NCBI GenBank assembly: GCA_913776615.1
Contig: CAJYPK010000024.1
Location: forward strand, 1-64,000
Length of the DNA: 64,000 bases
Direction: 5' to 3'
Source of the DNA: an uncultured Hymenobacter sp.
Lineage (GTDB): Bacteria > Bacteroidota > Bacteroidia > Cytophagales > Hymenobacteraceae
The notes below the pieces were generated by a model. The model was not told where the DNA came from and searched no databases. It saw only the letters and a program-made list of their open reading frames with translations. The position numbers and the translations under genes were made by a program. Positions 18,595 through 28,085 of this stretch are shown one piece after another; position 1 is the first letter of the stretch; each line of letters opens with the position of its first letter.

Positions 18595-19893
18595 TTATTC
18601 GCGCACCAAAAACTGAAACGTGCTACGCGTACGCTGCTCCAGCAGCAGCTCGCGCCCAGCCGTCAGCCGCTCCAAGCTCGCTGCGTCGTAGTGCTTGATG
18701 GTAAAGAGCGTCAGCGCGCTATTGTACTGCACCCGAAACTGCCCTTGCAGCAGCGCCAGCAGTCGCTGCACCCGCATCTCATTGAAATCGGTACACACCG
18801 AAAAGCTGATGGCCGAATTCTGCATCAAATTGATTTTGAGCCGCGCCTGGGCCAGCGCCCCAAAAATCACCTCCAAATTCTCCTCCGAGATGAAAGCAAA
18901 ATCCTTACTCTCAAACGACAGCAAACACTGCCCGCCCTTGCGAATAAACGCCGGCACCAGCGGCGGGTGCTGGCAGTCGTGAATGAGCGTGCCCGGCGCG
19001 CCAGGATCCAAAAACGACTTCACCCGCAGCGGAATGTGGCGGTCGGCCAGCGGCTTCAGCGTCTTGGGGTGAATGACGCTGGCCCCGTAAAAGGCCATCT
19101 CGATGGTTTCCTGGTAGCTGATTTCGGGGTAGAGCACCGTGTCGGGGAAGATTTTGGGGTCGGCGTTGAGCAAGCCCGGCACGTCCTTCCAGATAGTGAC
19201 GCTCGCGGCGCGCAGGCAGTAGGCGAAGATGGCGGCCGAGTAGTCGGAACCCTCCCGGCCGAGGGTAGTGGTGCGGTGGTCGTCTTTGACCTGGCCTGTA
19301 AATCCTTCGGTTACTAGGATGCGGGCGTTGCTATTAAAGGATAATCCTTGAACAATCTTCTCAGTTTCTTTCCAATCTACTTTACCTTCTCGCCAAGTGG
19401 AATCCGTTATAATCATCGAGCCACTATGGTAAACTTCTTCATCTAAACTGCTTGCCAACGCATAGTAGACCAAATAAGAGGAAAGTGCTTCGCCAAAGCT
19501 CACTATTTGGTCGTATCCCTCATCGTAGCTACTGTTTGGTGAGAGGTCTGCTAATCTATTCGCTAACCCTTGAAAGAGGCTTTCTAATCCAGCATCTGGT
19601 TTGTGTAATTCTACGCCAGGATGAGGTAGTGTTTTGCCTATTTCCTTACCCGCTTGTTCGTGATAAGATTGTAATGCCGTCAACTGCGCCGAGTAGTCAC
19701 GCCCGTGATACGCCAAGTCGTAAATCTCCTCCAGCGCATTTGTCGTCTTCCCCATCGCCGATACCACAATCAGCAGTGGCCCCTGCGGCCCAAAGTCGCG
19801 CACGATGCGGCAGAGGTTGAGAATCGCCGCCGCGTCCTTCACCGAGGCCCCGCCAAATTTGTAGACCTGCAAGCCCGTTAGTTCGTTTTCCAT
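18595..19893 (-). CDS. Aspartate kinase
   Basis: Start MENELTGLQVYKFGGASVKDA; TTLGREGSDYSAAIFAYCL aspartokinase motif; C-terminal ACT-like regulatory region. Confidence 0.92.
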   Translation of the reverse strand: MENELTGLQVYKFGGASVKDAAAILNLCRIVRDFGPQGPLLIVVSAMGKTTNALEEIYDLAYHGRDYSAQLTALQSYHEQAGKEIGKTLPHPGVELHKPDAGLESLFQGLANRLADLSPNSSYDEGYDQIVSFGEALSSYLVYYALASSLDEEVYHSGSMIITDSTWREGKVDWKETEKIVQGLSFNSNARILVTEGFTGQVKDDHRTTTLGREGSDYSAAIFAYCLRAASVTIWKDVPGLLNADPKIFPDTVLYPEISYQETIEMAFYGASVIHPKTLKPLADRHIPLRVKSFLDPGAPGTLIHDCQHPPLVPAFIRKGGQCLLSFESKDFAFISEENLEVIFGALAQARLKINLMQNSAISFSVCTDFNEMRVQRLLALLQGQFRVQYNSALTLFTIKHYDAASLERLTAGRELLLEQRTRSTFQFLVRE

Positions 19894-20054
19894 GGGCCCA
19901 AAACTAGGACGCGGGGCGGCTTGCCAGCTTGCCCGGCTGGGCTGGTTCGTTAAAAAAGCCGTTGGCGGCCCCCGCAATCGTATGCAGAGGTTTCGCTAGG
20001 CCGCTTGGCGTGCCTCGGCTAGCTTTGTGGCAATTCTCGCCCTTATTTCCCTAC

Positions 20055-21068
20055 ATGGACCACAATAAGCTAGCCCTGCCCGTCGGCACCACGCTCGACC
20101 GCTTTATCATGCGCAAGCAGGAAGATTTCCCCTACGCCACCGGTGAGCTTTCGCAGCTGCTACGCGACATCGCGCTGGCCGCCAAGATTGTAAACCGCGA
20201 AATCAACCGCTCGGGTCTCATTGACATTGCCGGCGCCTATGGCAGCCGCAACGTGCAGGGCGAAGACCAGCAGAAGCTCGACGTGATTGCCAACATCCGC
20301 TTCATCCGCGCTCTGCGCAACGGCGGCGAGGTGTGCACCATCATCTCGGAGGAAGACGACGACATCATCCAGACCGGCAACAACCAGGGCAAATACGTGG
20401 TGGCCATCGACCCGCTCGATGGCTCCAGCAACATCGATGTCAACGTCAGCATCGGTACCATTTTCAGCATCTACCGCCGCATTTCGCCCACCGGCCGCGA
20501 GGGCGGCAGCGCCGACTGCCTCCAGCCCGGCACCCACCAGGTAGCGGCGGGCTACGTCATCTACGGCTCCAGCACCATGCTCGTGTACACCACCGGCAAC
20601 GGCGTCAACGGCTTCACCTACGAGCCCAGCCTGGGCGAATTCTTCCTGTCGCACCCCACCATCCAGACGCCCAAGACTGGCAAGATATACTCTATCAACG
20701 AGGGTTCGTCTGAGTCGTTTTCGCCCGGCGTGGCGGCTTTCGTACAGCAGTGCAAGGCCGAGAAGTTTTCGGCCCGCTACATCGGCTCGCTGGTGGCCGA
20801 CTTCCACCGCAACCTGCTCAAAGGCGGTATCTATATCTACCCCGCCACCGCCAAGGATACCAACGGCAAGCTGCGCCTCATGTATGAGTGCAACCCGTTG
20901 GCCTTCATCGTTGAGCAAGCCGGTGGCAAAAGCTCCAACGGCCACCTGCGCACCCTCGAAATCGAGCCCAAAACCTGCCACGAGCGCTGCCCGGTCTTCA
21001 TCGGCAGCAAAGAGCTGGTCGAGCAAGCCGAAGCCTTTCTGGCCAAAGAAAATGAGCCTGTAGGGTAA
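20055..21068 (+). CDS. fbp: Class 1 fructose-1,6-bisphosphatase
   Basis: Start [49 protein letters not shown] motif; ends ...NEPVG* inside a family A element. Confidence 0.93.
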   Translation: MDHNKLALPVGTTLDRFIMRKQEDFPYATGELSQLLRDIALAAKIVNREINRSGLIDIAGAYGSRNVQGEDQQKLDVIANIRFIRALRNGGEVCTIISEEDDDIIQTGNNQGKYVVAIDPLDGSSNIDVNVSIGTIFSIYRRISPTGREGGSADCLQPGTHQVAAGYVIYGSSTMLVYTTGNGVNGFTYEPSLGEFFLSHPTIQTPKTGKIYSINEGSSESFSPGVAAFVQQCKAEKFSARYIGSLVADFHRNLLKGGIYIYPATAKDTNGKLRLMYECNPLAFIVEQAGGKSSNGHLRTLEIEPKTCHERCPVFIGSKELVEQAEAFLAKENEPVG

Positions 21069-21138
21069 GCTTTAGCTTACCCGGCGTCAGGTAAGCCGCA
21101 CCGCGCCTAGCGTAAGGCAAGCTAAAGCTTACCCTACA
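21059..21138. repeat. Family A composite element
   Basis: tgtagggtaagctttagcttacccggcg and inverted gtaaggcaagctaaagcttaccctaca; 5' copy overlaps the fbp stop. Confidence 0.92.
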
Positions 21139-21173
21139 AAAAAGCCCATCCTAACGCTAGGATGGGCTTTTTT
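21138..21173. terminator. Bidirectional hairpin terminator
   Basis: AAAAAAGCCCATCCTA-acgc-TAGGATGGGCTTTTTT between convergent genes. Confidence 0.88.
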
Positions 21174-21192
21174 AGTGACTTAACCGAAACAG

Positions 21193-21696
21193 CTATTTCG
21201 TAGCCTCCGGGTTGCCAGCCGCTTTCGGGTCAGCATCCGTCTCGCCAATTACGCCGCCCGTGCTCAGTGGCTCGCCTGCCGCCGGCTCCTCGGCGCTGGC
21301 CTCGGAGTAGGGGACGTGCTGGCTCACAATGCCGTACCACGAAGCCAATTTCTTGATGTCGGAGAGGTACACGCGATCGCGGTCGTACTCCGGCATTACA
21401 TCAGCCAAAAATTCCTTCAGCTCGCCCTCGCCCGATTTGCTCGATACGGGGATGTTAGCGCCGTGCTTCTGGTGAATGCGCTCAAAAATCTCAGTCAGCG
21501 GTAGCGTCTCGTCCGAATCCTGGGTGTACATGCCGATTTCGCTCAGCAGCGATACTTTATTGCTGGCCGGGGCCAGCGAGCGGGTAGCTTTTGCGTCCAG
21601 GCTTTCAACCAGCACACCGTGGCGGGCGGGGCGTACCAGGCGGTACAGGCCCGGCTGGCCGCTGATGGCCGCCAACTCTTTCAAATCGTAGGGCAT
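21193..21696 (-). CDS. DUF5606 domain-containing protein
   Basis: MPYDLKELAAISGQPGLYRLVRPARHGVLVESLD, conserved small Bacteroidota protein. Confidence 0.75.
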   Translation of the reverse strand: MPYDLKELAAISGQPGLYRLVRPARHGVLVESLDAKATRSLAPASNKVSLLSEIGMYTQDSDETLPLTEIFERIHQKHGANIPVSSKSGEGELKEFLADVMPEYDRDRVYLSDIKKLASWYGIVSQHVPYSEASAEEPAAGEPLSTGGVIGETDADPKAAGNPEATK

Positions 21697-21703
21697 TCTT
21701 CTT

Positions 21704-21801
21704 GAATTATGAATTAAAAATTATGAATTATGAATTGAAAAACCGGAATCTGAACTGCTCTCGAAAGCAATTCATAATTCATAATTTTTAATTCATAATT
21801 C
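21704..21801. repeat. Family D AT-rich inverted repeat
   Basis: gaattatgaattaaaaattatgaattatgaattg ... caattcataattcataatttttaattcataattc. Confidence 0.8.
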
Positions 21802-21807
21802 AAAAAA

Positions 21808-22260
21808 CTATTCCACCGTATTCGCGCCGGTTACGCCGAGCTTGAAATCGATGGGTAGGCTAGTTAGAATGGGGTATTCGGGTTTCTTAAATTTGAGTAG
21901 GCGTACTACGCGCAGGGCTTCCTCGCCGGTGCCGCCACCCACTTGCTTCACTAGCTTGATACCCTGCATGGTACCATCGGTATTGAGCGTGAAGCTCACG
22001 ATGCAGCGCCCCTGAATGCGGTTGCGCTTGGCCAGCAGCGGGTATTTCAATTCCTTGGCGATGAAGGCGTACATGGCTTCTTGGCCACCTTCGTAATAAG
22101 CGGCCACCGGAATGTCCTGGCCTACGTGGTTAAGACCCGTGCCCTGGGCCTGCGCCGGCGTGGTTTGGGCCGGGGGCGGCGTGTTGGGCTTGGGAGTTTG
22201 GGCCTGGGCCGTGGCGAGTAAGCCACCCAAGGCCAGCGGGGTGAGCAGTAATTTCTTCAT
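21808..22260 (-). CDS. TonB C-terminal domain (energy transducer-like) periplasmic protein
   Basis: Start MKKLLLTPLALGGLLATAQAQ; NRIQGRCIVSFTLNTDGTMQGIKLVKQVGGGTGEEALRVV. Confidence 0.8.
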   Translation of the reverse strand: MKKLLLTPLALGGLLATAQAQTPKPNTPPPAQTTPAQAQGTGLNHVGQDIPVAAYYEGGQEAMYAFIAKELKYPLLAKRNRIQGRCIVSFTLNTDGTMQGIKLVKQVGGGTGEEALRVVRLLKFKKPEYPILTSLPIDFKLGVTGANTVE

Positions 22261-22324
22261 GAGTTTAGTAAAATGTACGGGACCGAAAGTCCCCGCCCCT
22301 GGGCAATTGCCGCGCCAAAAGTAC

Positions 22325-22942
22325 TTACGCGCCCGTGGCATCAGCCGCAACTTGCCGGTTTATTTCCGTAATAAAATCCAACACCTCCTCGCGGCCCACG
22401 CCCGTTTCGGCCGAAGTCACGAAATGGCGCGGCAGCTCGTCCCAGGTTTCGCCCATCTTGGCCAGGTAGGCCGCAATGAGGGTGCGGGTCTGGGTGGCCG
22501 ACTGCTTATCGGTTTTCGTGAAAATCATAATAAACGGCACTCCTGCCTCACCCAGCTTAGCCATAAAATCCAAATCGACGGCCTGCGGCGCGTGGCGCGA
22601 GTCGAGCAAGACGCACACGCAGGTCAGGTTTTCGCGCTTGGTCAGGTAGGCATTGATCATCTTGCCCCAGTCGGCGCGTGAAGTCTTGCTTACCTTGGCG
22701 TAGCCGTAGCCCGGTAAGTCGACCAAGTACCACTCGTCGTTGATGTTGAAGTGATTGATAACTTGGGTTTTGCCCGGGGTGCTCGACGTTTTGGCCAGGC
22801 CCACGCGGCCCGTCAGCATATTTATCAGCGAAGACTTGCCCACGTTGGAGCGCCCAATAAAGGCGTACTCGGGCCGGTCGGGGGTAGGGCAGAGGGCTAC
22901 CTGGGTGTTACTGCTTAAAAAACTAGCTTCTCGAATTACCAT
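22325..22942 (-). CDS. engB: Ribosome biogenesis GTP-binding protein YihA/YsxC/EngB
   Basis: YAFIGRSNVGKSSLINMLTGR, DLPGYGYAKVSK, TKTDK. Confidence 0.93.
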   Translation of the reverse strand: MVIREASFLSSNTQVALCPTPDRPEYAFIGRSNVGKSSLINMLTGRVGLAKTSSTPGKTQVINHFNINDEWYLVDLPGYGYAKVSKTSRADWGKMINAYLTKRENLTCVCVLLDSRHAPQAVDLDFMAKLGEAGVPFIMIFTKTDKQSATQTRTLIAAYLAKMGETWDELPRHFVTSAETGVGREEVLDFITEINRQVAADATGA

Positions 22943-23046
22943 AAGCGGGTTACCTATCGGGCGGTGCGGGTACAAAGATGGGTGGTGCAGCGGCAGGCCG
23001 CTGGCGGGCCTCAGTGGGCTGCCAGGTAAAGCCGGTAGCTAAGCCA

Positions 23047-23075
23047 TTGTCTTTCACAACCTGCCACTATATTTG
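23047..23075 (+). promoter_or_regulatory. Candidate Bacteroidota-type promoter (TTG-N18-TATATTTG)
   Basis: Matches the -33 TTG / -7 TAnnTTTG layout; a second TATATTTG lies at 23178-23185, both upstream of the OmpA-family gene. Confidence 0.35.
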
Positions 23076-23372
23076 CGCGGCTTGCGTCCAGTTGTTTTCT
23101 CGTTGCTGAAACCATCCAATACAATAACCGGCGCGGTTTAGTGCCCAGCCTGGGCCGGCTTGGCAGCGCTTTTCGGGTATATTTGCCGCTGCAAGCGGTT
23201 GTATCGTGTTCGTAAAAAATTACACCGGTGCGGGCCAAACGGGCCAACCCTATTGCCAAAATTTAGTATAAGTCGGCAAAACAAGCGAGCCATTAGTCCG
23301 CTTATGCCAAAGGCTGTGCTAAAGCTACCTTTTCGCTCTTCCCTTTAAAATTTTCCAAACACCCTTTTTTCA

Positions 23373-25601
23373 ATGGACAACGTATCCAAAAGGCTGTTGC
23401 AAGCCTCCTACGCGCTGGCCCTGACCACGGCCGTGGCTAATTCGGCCCAGGCCCAGAGCACGCGCAAGGACCTGCAAACCGGCAACAAGCTGTTCAATCA
23501 GGAGAACTACCGCGCTTCTATCCCCTACTACGAGCGGGTGATTGCGAAAGACCCCAACAACGCACAAGCACTGTTCCGGGCCGGCGTGGCGTACCTGTCC
23601 TTTGATAAAGAAAAGGCTAGCGACTACATCTACAAAGCGCAGAAGCTGAAGCCGAAAGTATCGAAAGACGTAGAATACTGGCTGGGGCGCGTTGACCACC
23701 TCAATTACAACTTCGACGAGGCCATCACGCACTACCAGGCTTACAACGCTACGCTGAAAAAGCGTAACGACACCCGCCGCGAAGAAGTGGCCCAGTTGAT
23801 TCAGCACAGCAAAAACGCAAAAGTGCTGTTTAACTCGCCCAAGGACATCTTCGTGAAAAACCTGGGTCCCACGGTAAACACGCAGTATTCGGAGCACAGC
23901 CCGGTTATTTCGTCGGATGACAAGACGCTGATTTACACGACCCGCGCTAACCCGACCGATATCCCGGGCCTTGATTCGAAAGCCCGTAGCAAAACGGCCG
24001 CCGACGGCGAATACTACGAGGGTATTGTAGAAACGCACCGCATCGACGCCGACAACTGGGAGAAGCCCCGCTCGCTCTCAACCGCGCTCAACAGCAAAGG
24101 CCACGACGCTTCGGACCAGTTGTTTGACAACGATACCAAGCTGCTCATGTACCGCAGCGACGAGGACGGTGACGTATTCGTCGCCTCGAAGCAAGCCGGT
24201 GGTGACTGGGGCGCCCCAACCAAGCTCAACAGCAACATCAACTCGAAGGCTTACGAAGGTGATGCTTACATCACGCCGGACGGCCTGACGCTCTACTTCT
24301 CGACGGCCCGCTACTCGGAAGATGGCAACCTTGACCTGTATTACAGCACCCGCACGGCGGGCGGCGACTGGGGTCCGGCCAAATCGCTGGGTAGCACCAT
24401 CAACACGAAGTATGACGAGGACAGCCCGTACATCAGCCGCGACGGCCGGACGCTGTACTTCAGCTCGCGTGGTCACAACACGATGGGCGATTACGATATC
24501 TTCGCCTCGAAGTATGACAGCATCGGCCACAAGTGGGGCCGTCCCGAGAACATGGGTTACCCCATCAACACGCCGGACGCTGACTCGTACTACCGCCTCG
24601 CTCCCGATGGCACGTATGCTTACCTGAGCTCGTACCGCATTGGTGGCTACGGTGAGAAGGACATCTACACTATCAGCTACATCAAGAATATCACCATTAA
24701 AGGCACGGTGTTCTCGAAGCGCGACAGCGCGCAGGTTATCCCGGGTGTGGAGTTGGTATTCAACGGTACGCAGGCCGATAAAACGGCCATCAGCTTCCGC
24801 GATGTAACCAAGGAAGGCGGTGACTACCAAGTAAAGGTACTGTCGGCGCGTACCTACCAAGTAGCCGTGAATAAAGACGGTAAAAACATCGAAACGCAGG
24901 AGTTTGCGGTGCCGATCTCGACGAATGATTCGACGAGCATCACCAAGAATTTCTACGTTGATTACATCGACACCACAGTTACCAATAACACGCGCTTCGG
25001 CCGAATTTTCTTCGACACCGACAAGTATAAGTTGCGTCCGGAGTCGATCAAAACGCTGAACAAGACGGCGGCCATCCTGAAGGCTAACACCGGTCTCAAC
25101 ATCTCGATTGAAGGTAACTGCGACTCGCGCAACACCGACGAGTACAACATGGTACTCGGTCAGAACCGCGCCGATGCTGCTAAAAACTACCTCGTGAAGC
25201 AGGGCGTAGCCGCTAGCCGCCTCACCACGGTAAGCTTCGGCGAGCGCAAGCCCATTGCCCCGAACGATACGCCGGAAAACATGCAGCTCAACCGCCGCGA
25301 TGACTTCCGCGTGGTGCTGAAGGAAGGCGAAAAAATGCCCGTAATCAAGGCCGTTGAGACCACCACGGTTATCGCCGTGCCCGTAGCTCCGGCCCGCCCG
25401 CTGCCCGGCAAGAGCAAAGTGAAAATGGCCGACGGTACCAAGGTGAAAACCAAAGTAGACGAGGATAGCGACAAGGTGAAGGTGAAAACTAAAGGTGCCG
25501 CTGGTGAGAAATCGAAAACGGTTTCGAAAGACGGCGAGCTCGACTCGAAAGCGAAGGACGCTTCGGGTGAGAAGGCCAAGGTAAAAGCTAAAGCTGAGTA
25601 A
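23373..25601 (+). CDS. TPR-PD40-OmpA family protein (PorE-like, T9SS/cell-surface associated)
   Basis: Signal peptide; TPR region; PD40 repeats (SPVISSDDKTLIYTT, DAYITPDGLTLYFST, SPYISRDGRTLYFSS); OmpA domain ISIEGNCDSRNTDEYNMVLGQNRADAAKNYLV; Lys-rich tail. Confidence 0.85.
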   Translation: MDNVSKRLLQASYALALTTAVANSAQAQSTRKDLQTGNKLFNQENYRASIPYYERVIAKDPNNAQALFRAGVAYLSFDKEKASDYIYKAQKLKPKVSKDVEYWLGRVDHLNYNFDEAITHYQAYNATLKKRNDTRREEVAQLIQHSKNAKVLFNSPKDIFVKNLGPTVNTQYSEHSPVISSDDKTLIYTTRANPTDIPGLDSKARSKTAADGEYYEGIVETHRIDADNWEKPRSLSTALNSKGHDASDQLFDNDTKLLMYRSDEDGDVFVASKQAGGDWGAPTKLNSNINSKAYEGDAYITPDGLTLYFSTARYSEDGNLDLYYSTRTAGGDWGPAKSLGSTINTKYDEDSPYISRDGRTLYFSSRGHNTMGDYDIFASKYDSIGHKWGRPENMGYPINTPDADSYYRLAPDGTYAYLSSYRIGGYGEKDIYTISYIKNITIKGTVFSKRDSAQVIPGVELVFNGTQADKTAISFRDVTKEGGDYQVKVLSARTYQVAVNKDGKNIETQEFAVPISTNDSTSITKNFYVDYIDTTVTNNTRFGRIFFDTDKYKLRPESIKTLNKTAAILKANTGLNISIEGNCDSRNTDEYNMVLGQNRADAAKNYLVKQGVAASRLTTVSFGERKPIAPNDTPENMQLNRRDDFRVVLKEGEKMPVIKAVETTTVIAVPVAPARPLPGKSKVKMADGTKVKTKVDEDSDKVKVKTKGAAGEKSKTVSKDGELDSKAKDASGEKAKVKAKAE

Positions 25602-25624
25602 GCACGGCAATTTTGCTAAAAATG

Positions 25625-25657
25625 AAACGGCCGGACGAACAGTCCGGCCGTTTTTTT
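25625..25657 (+). terminator. Hairpin terminator
   Basis: AACGGCCGGAC-gaaca-GTCCGGCCGTTTTTTT. Confidence 0.9.
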
Positions 25658-25737
25658 GTCTGCTAGCTAGCGCAGTCCACTGGGGTGGCGCGCTACGCAA
25701 TTTTTATGGCACCTTGCCGTTCTTTGCACTCCTCCCT

Positions 25738-26466
25738 ATGGCCGTAGTACCCTACAAAGAAGACGCCGCCGATAAGAAATCGCAGGTGGCCCGCATGTTC
25801 GACAACATTGCGGGGAAGTATGATTTTCTCAACCATTTTCTGAGCGTCGGCACCGACATCTACTGGCGGCGCAAGGCCGTGGACGAGCTCAAGGCTTTGC
25901 GTCCGGCCCGCATCCTGGATATTGCCACCGGCACTGCCGATTTTGCCATCGAAACGCTCCGCGCCGCCGCGCCCGATGCCCAGGTAACGGGCGTGGATAT
26001 TTCGGCGGGGATGCTCGACGTGGGCCGCCAGAAACTGCAGGATAAAAAACTCAGCCACCGCATCAAGCTGGAGCTGGCCGACTCGGAAAACCTGCCGTTT
26101 GAGGACGGTACGTTTGATGCCGTGACGGCCTCGTTCGGGGTGCGCAATTTTGCGCATCTGGAAAAGGGGCTAGCCGAGATGCACCGCGTGCTGCGTCCGG
26201 GTGGGCAGCTCGTTATTCTGGAATTCAGCAAGCCCACGGCGTTTCCGCTCAAGCAGGCGTATAATTTTTATTTCAAGCGGGTGCTGCCGGTCTTTGGCAA
26301 GGTTATTTCCAAGGACCAGAGCGCGTACACCTACCTGCCCGAATCGGTGCAGGCATTTCCCGACGGTGCCGACTTCGTAGCCATTCTGCGCCGCGTCGGC
26401 TTTACCAATCCTGCATGGCAACCTCTCACGTTCGGCATCAGCTCCATTTACACCGCCCGCAAATAG
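25738..26466 (+). CDS. ubiE: Demethylmenaquinone methyltransferase (UbiE/MenG)
   Basis: MFDNIAGKYDFLNHFLSVGTDIYWRR; DIATGTADFAIE; EFSKP; GISSIYTARK terminus. Confidence 0.93.
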   Translation: MAVVPYKEDAADKKSQVARMFDNIAGKYDFLNHFLSVGTDIYWRRKAVDELKALRPARILDIATGTADFAIETLRAAAPDAQVTGVDISAGMLDVGRQKLQDKKLSHRIKLELADSENLPFEDGTFDAVTASFGVRNFAHLEKGLAEMHRVLRPGGQLVILEFSKPTAFPLKQAYNFYFKRVLPVFGKVISKDQSAYTYLPESVQAFPDGADFVAILRRVGFTNPAWQPLTFGISSIYTARK

Positions 26467-26480
26467 TCGCCGCGTCCCGG

Positions 26481-27242
26481 ATGCGCCCACTGCTGCCGTT
26501 GGCGCTGCTAGTGCTGCTGGCTGGCCCCGCGCTGGCTCAGCGCAAGCGTAGCGATACCATCGACCGCAACCGTAAGGGCCACATCAAGGGTGTTGTAGTC
26601 GAAAACCTATCCAACTACAACGCCCGGTTTTACCGGCCGGGTCTGACAATAGCGCCCAATTTCTCGCGGTTCTTTATCGAGCAGTCGGCCGCTTATTTCC
26701 AAGCGGCGCAACAGGGGCGAGGTATCTCGGCCAACTCCATTATCAGTCCCGGCTTTGGGGTAGGGTTCGTGAATGATATCCGGCTGGGTAACCCGAGCAC
26801 GCCGTTTCACCTGCGCTTCGTGCCGGGGCTGAGCTTTATGACTCGCCGGGTCGAATACAAAAGCGTGGGCGCGGGCCAGCCTGATACGATACGCACGCAA
26901 GAAGTAAGCACCACTCAGCTGGAGCTGCCGCTGCTGCTCAAGTACCAATCGAACCGCCGCCGCAATACGCGCTTCTACATGATAGGCGGCATCAAGCCCA
27001 GCCTGGCCGTGACGCAGCGCCAGAATACGCCCGCCATCAATCAGCTCACCATCACCCGCAACGATGTGCTGCTGGAGTATGGCTTTGGCCTCGACTTGTT
27101 TTACCCATACTTCAAGTTTGGGCCGGAGCTGCGCTTTTCGCACGGGCTGCGTAATATTTTGTCGCCCCGTAATAACGAATACAGCAACAGTCTGCAAAGC
27201 CTGCGCACCAATACGGTGACGCTATACCTCAACATTGAATAA
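26481..27242 (+). CDS. porT: PorT family outer membrane beta-barrel protein (T9SS-associated)
   Basis: Start MRPLLPLALLVLLAGPALAQ; barrel-like strands ending NTVTLYLNIE; directly downstream of ubiE, an arrangement known in Bacteroidota. Confidence 0.75.
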   Translation: MRPLLPLALLVLLAGPALAQRKRSDTIDRNRKGHIKGVVVENLSNYNARFYRPGLTIAPNFSRFFIEQSAAYFQAAQQGRGISANSIISPGFGVGFVNDIRLGNPSTPFHLRFVPGLSFMTRRVEYKSVGAGQPDTIRTQEVSTTQLELPLLLKYQSNRRRNTRFYMIGGIKPSLAVTQRQNTPAINQLTITRNDVLLEYGFGLDLFYPYFKFGPELRFSHGLRNILSPRNNEYSNSLQSLRTNTVTLYLNIE

Positions 27243-27249
27243 TTTTTTA

Positions 27250-27332
27250 AGCTGTTAGTTATTAGCTGCTAGCTATTAGCCTTTCGCAAAAAGGCACTGC
27301 TAAGAAGCTAACAGCTGGCAGCTAATGGCCAA
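27250..27332. repeat. Family E inverted repeat (GCTGTTAGTTATTAGCTGCTAGCTATTAGC)
   Basis: Arm aagctgttagttattagctgctagctattag and inverted arm agctaacagctggcagctaatggccaacag. Confidence 0.65.
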
Positions 27333-27341
27333 CAGTTCAAC

Positions 27342-28085
27342 ATGAAAACTGCCTTTATCACGGGTGCCTCTTCCGGCATCGGCCGGGCTACGGCCGTGGC
27401 GCTGGCCGGGGCCGGCTTTCAATTAGTAATAACCGGCCGCCGCCGCGAGCGCCTCGACGCGCTGGCCCAGCAACTAGCCCCCACGCCGGTGCACATACTC
27501 ACATTCGACGTGCGCGACCGGGCCGCCGTAGAAGCGGCTGTGGCTGAGCTACCAGCAGCCTTCGCCCACGTCGATGTGCTCATCAACAACGCGGGCAATG
27601 CCCACGGGCTGGCCCCCATTCAGGAGGGCGACCCGGCCGACTGGGACGCCATGATGGATGGCAACGTGAAGGGCCTGCTCTACGTGAGCCGCGCCGTGCT
27701 GCCGCGCATGGGCGAGGGCGGCTTTATCATTAATCTGGGCTCCATTGCCGGACACGAGGCCTACGCCAGCGGCAACGTGTACTGCGCCTCTAAGGCAGCG
27801 GTATCGATGCTGACCCGCACGATGCGGATTGACTTGCTACCCAAGGGTATCCGCGTGGCGGAGGTAGCACCGGGCATGGTCGAAACCGAATTTTCGGAAG
27901 TACGCTTTAAGGGTGACGAGGAGCGCGCTGCCAACGTGTACAAAGGCGTACAAGCCCTGCAAGCCGCTGACATCGCTGACATTATCCAGTTTATGGTGAC
28001 GCGCCCGCCGCACGTGCAACTGGCCGAAGTTATCGTGTTTCCGGCGGCGCAGGCGGGGGCCAGCACCGTGAAGCGTGCCGGCTAG
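27342..28085 (+). CDS. SDR family NAD(P)-dependent oxidoreductase (YdfG-like)
   Basis: TGASSGIGRATA, NNAGNA, YCASKAAVSM. Confidence 0.93.
   Translation: MKTAFITGASSGIGRATAVALAGAGFQLVITGRRRERLDALAQQLAPTPVHILTFDVRDRAAVEAAVAELPAAFAHVDVLINNAGNAHGLAPIQEGDPADWDAMMDGNVKGLLYVSRAVLPRMGEGGFIINLGSIAGHEAYASGNVYCASKAAVSMLTRTMRIDLLPKGIRVAEVAPGMVETEFSEVRFKGDEERAANVYKGVQALQAADIADIIQFMVTRPPHVQLAEVIVFPAAQAGASTVKRAG

Noticed and set aside
24078-25700. 540-aa minus-strand ORF opposite the OmpA-family gene
   Set aside because: Opposes a clear TPR-PD40-OmpA coding frame and has no recognisable domain.
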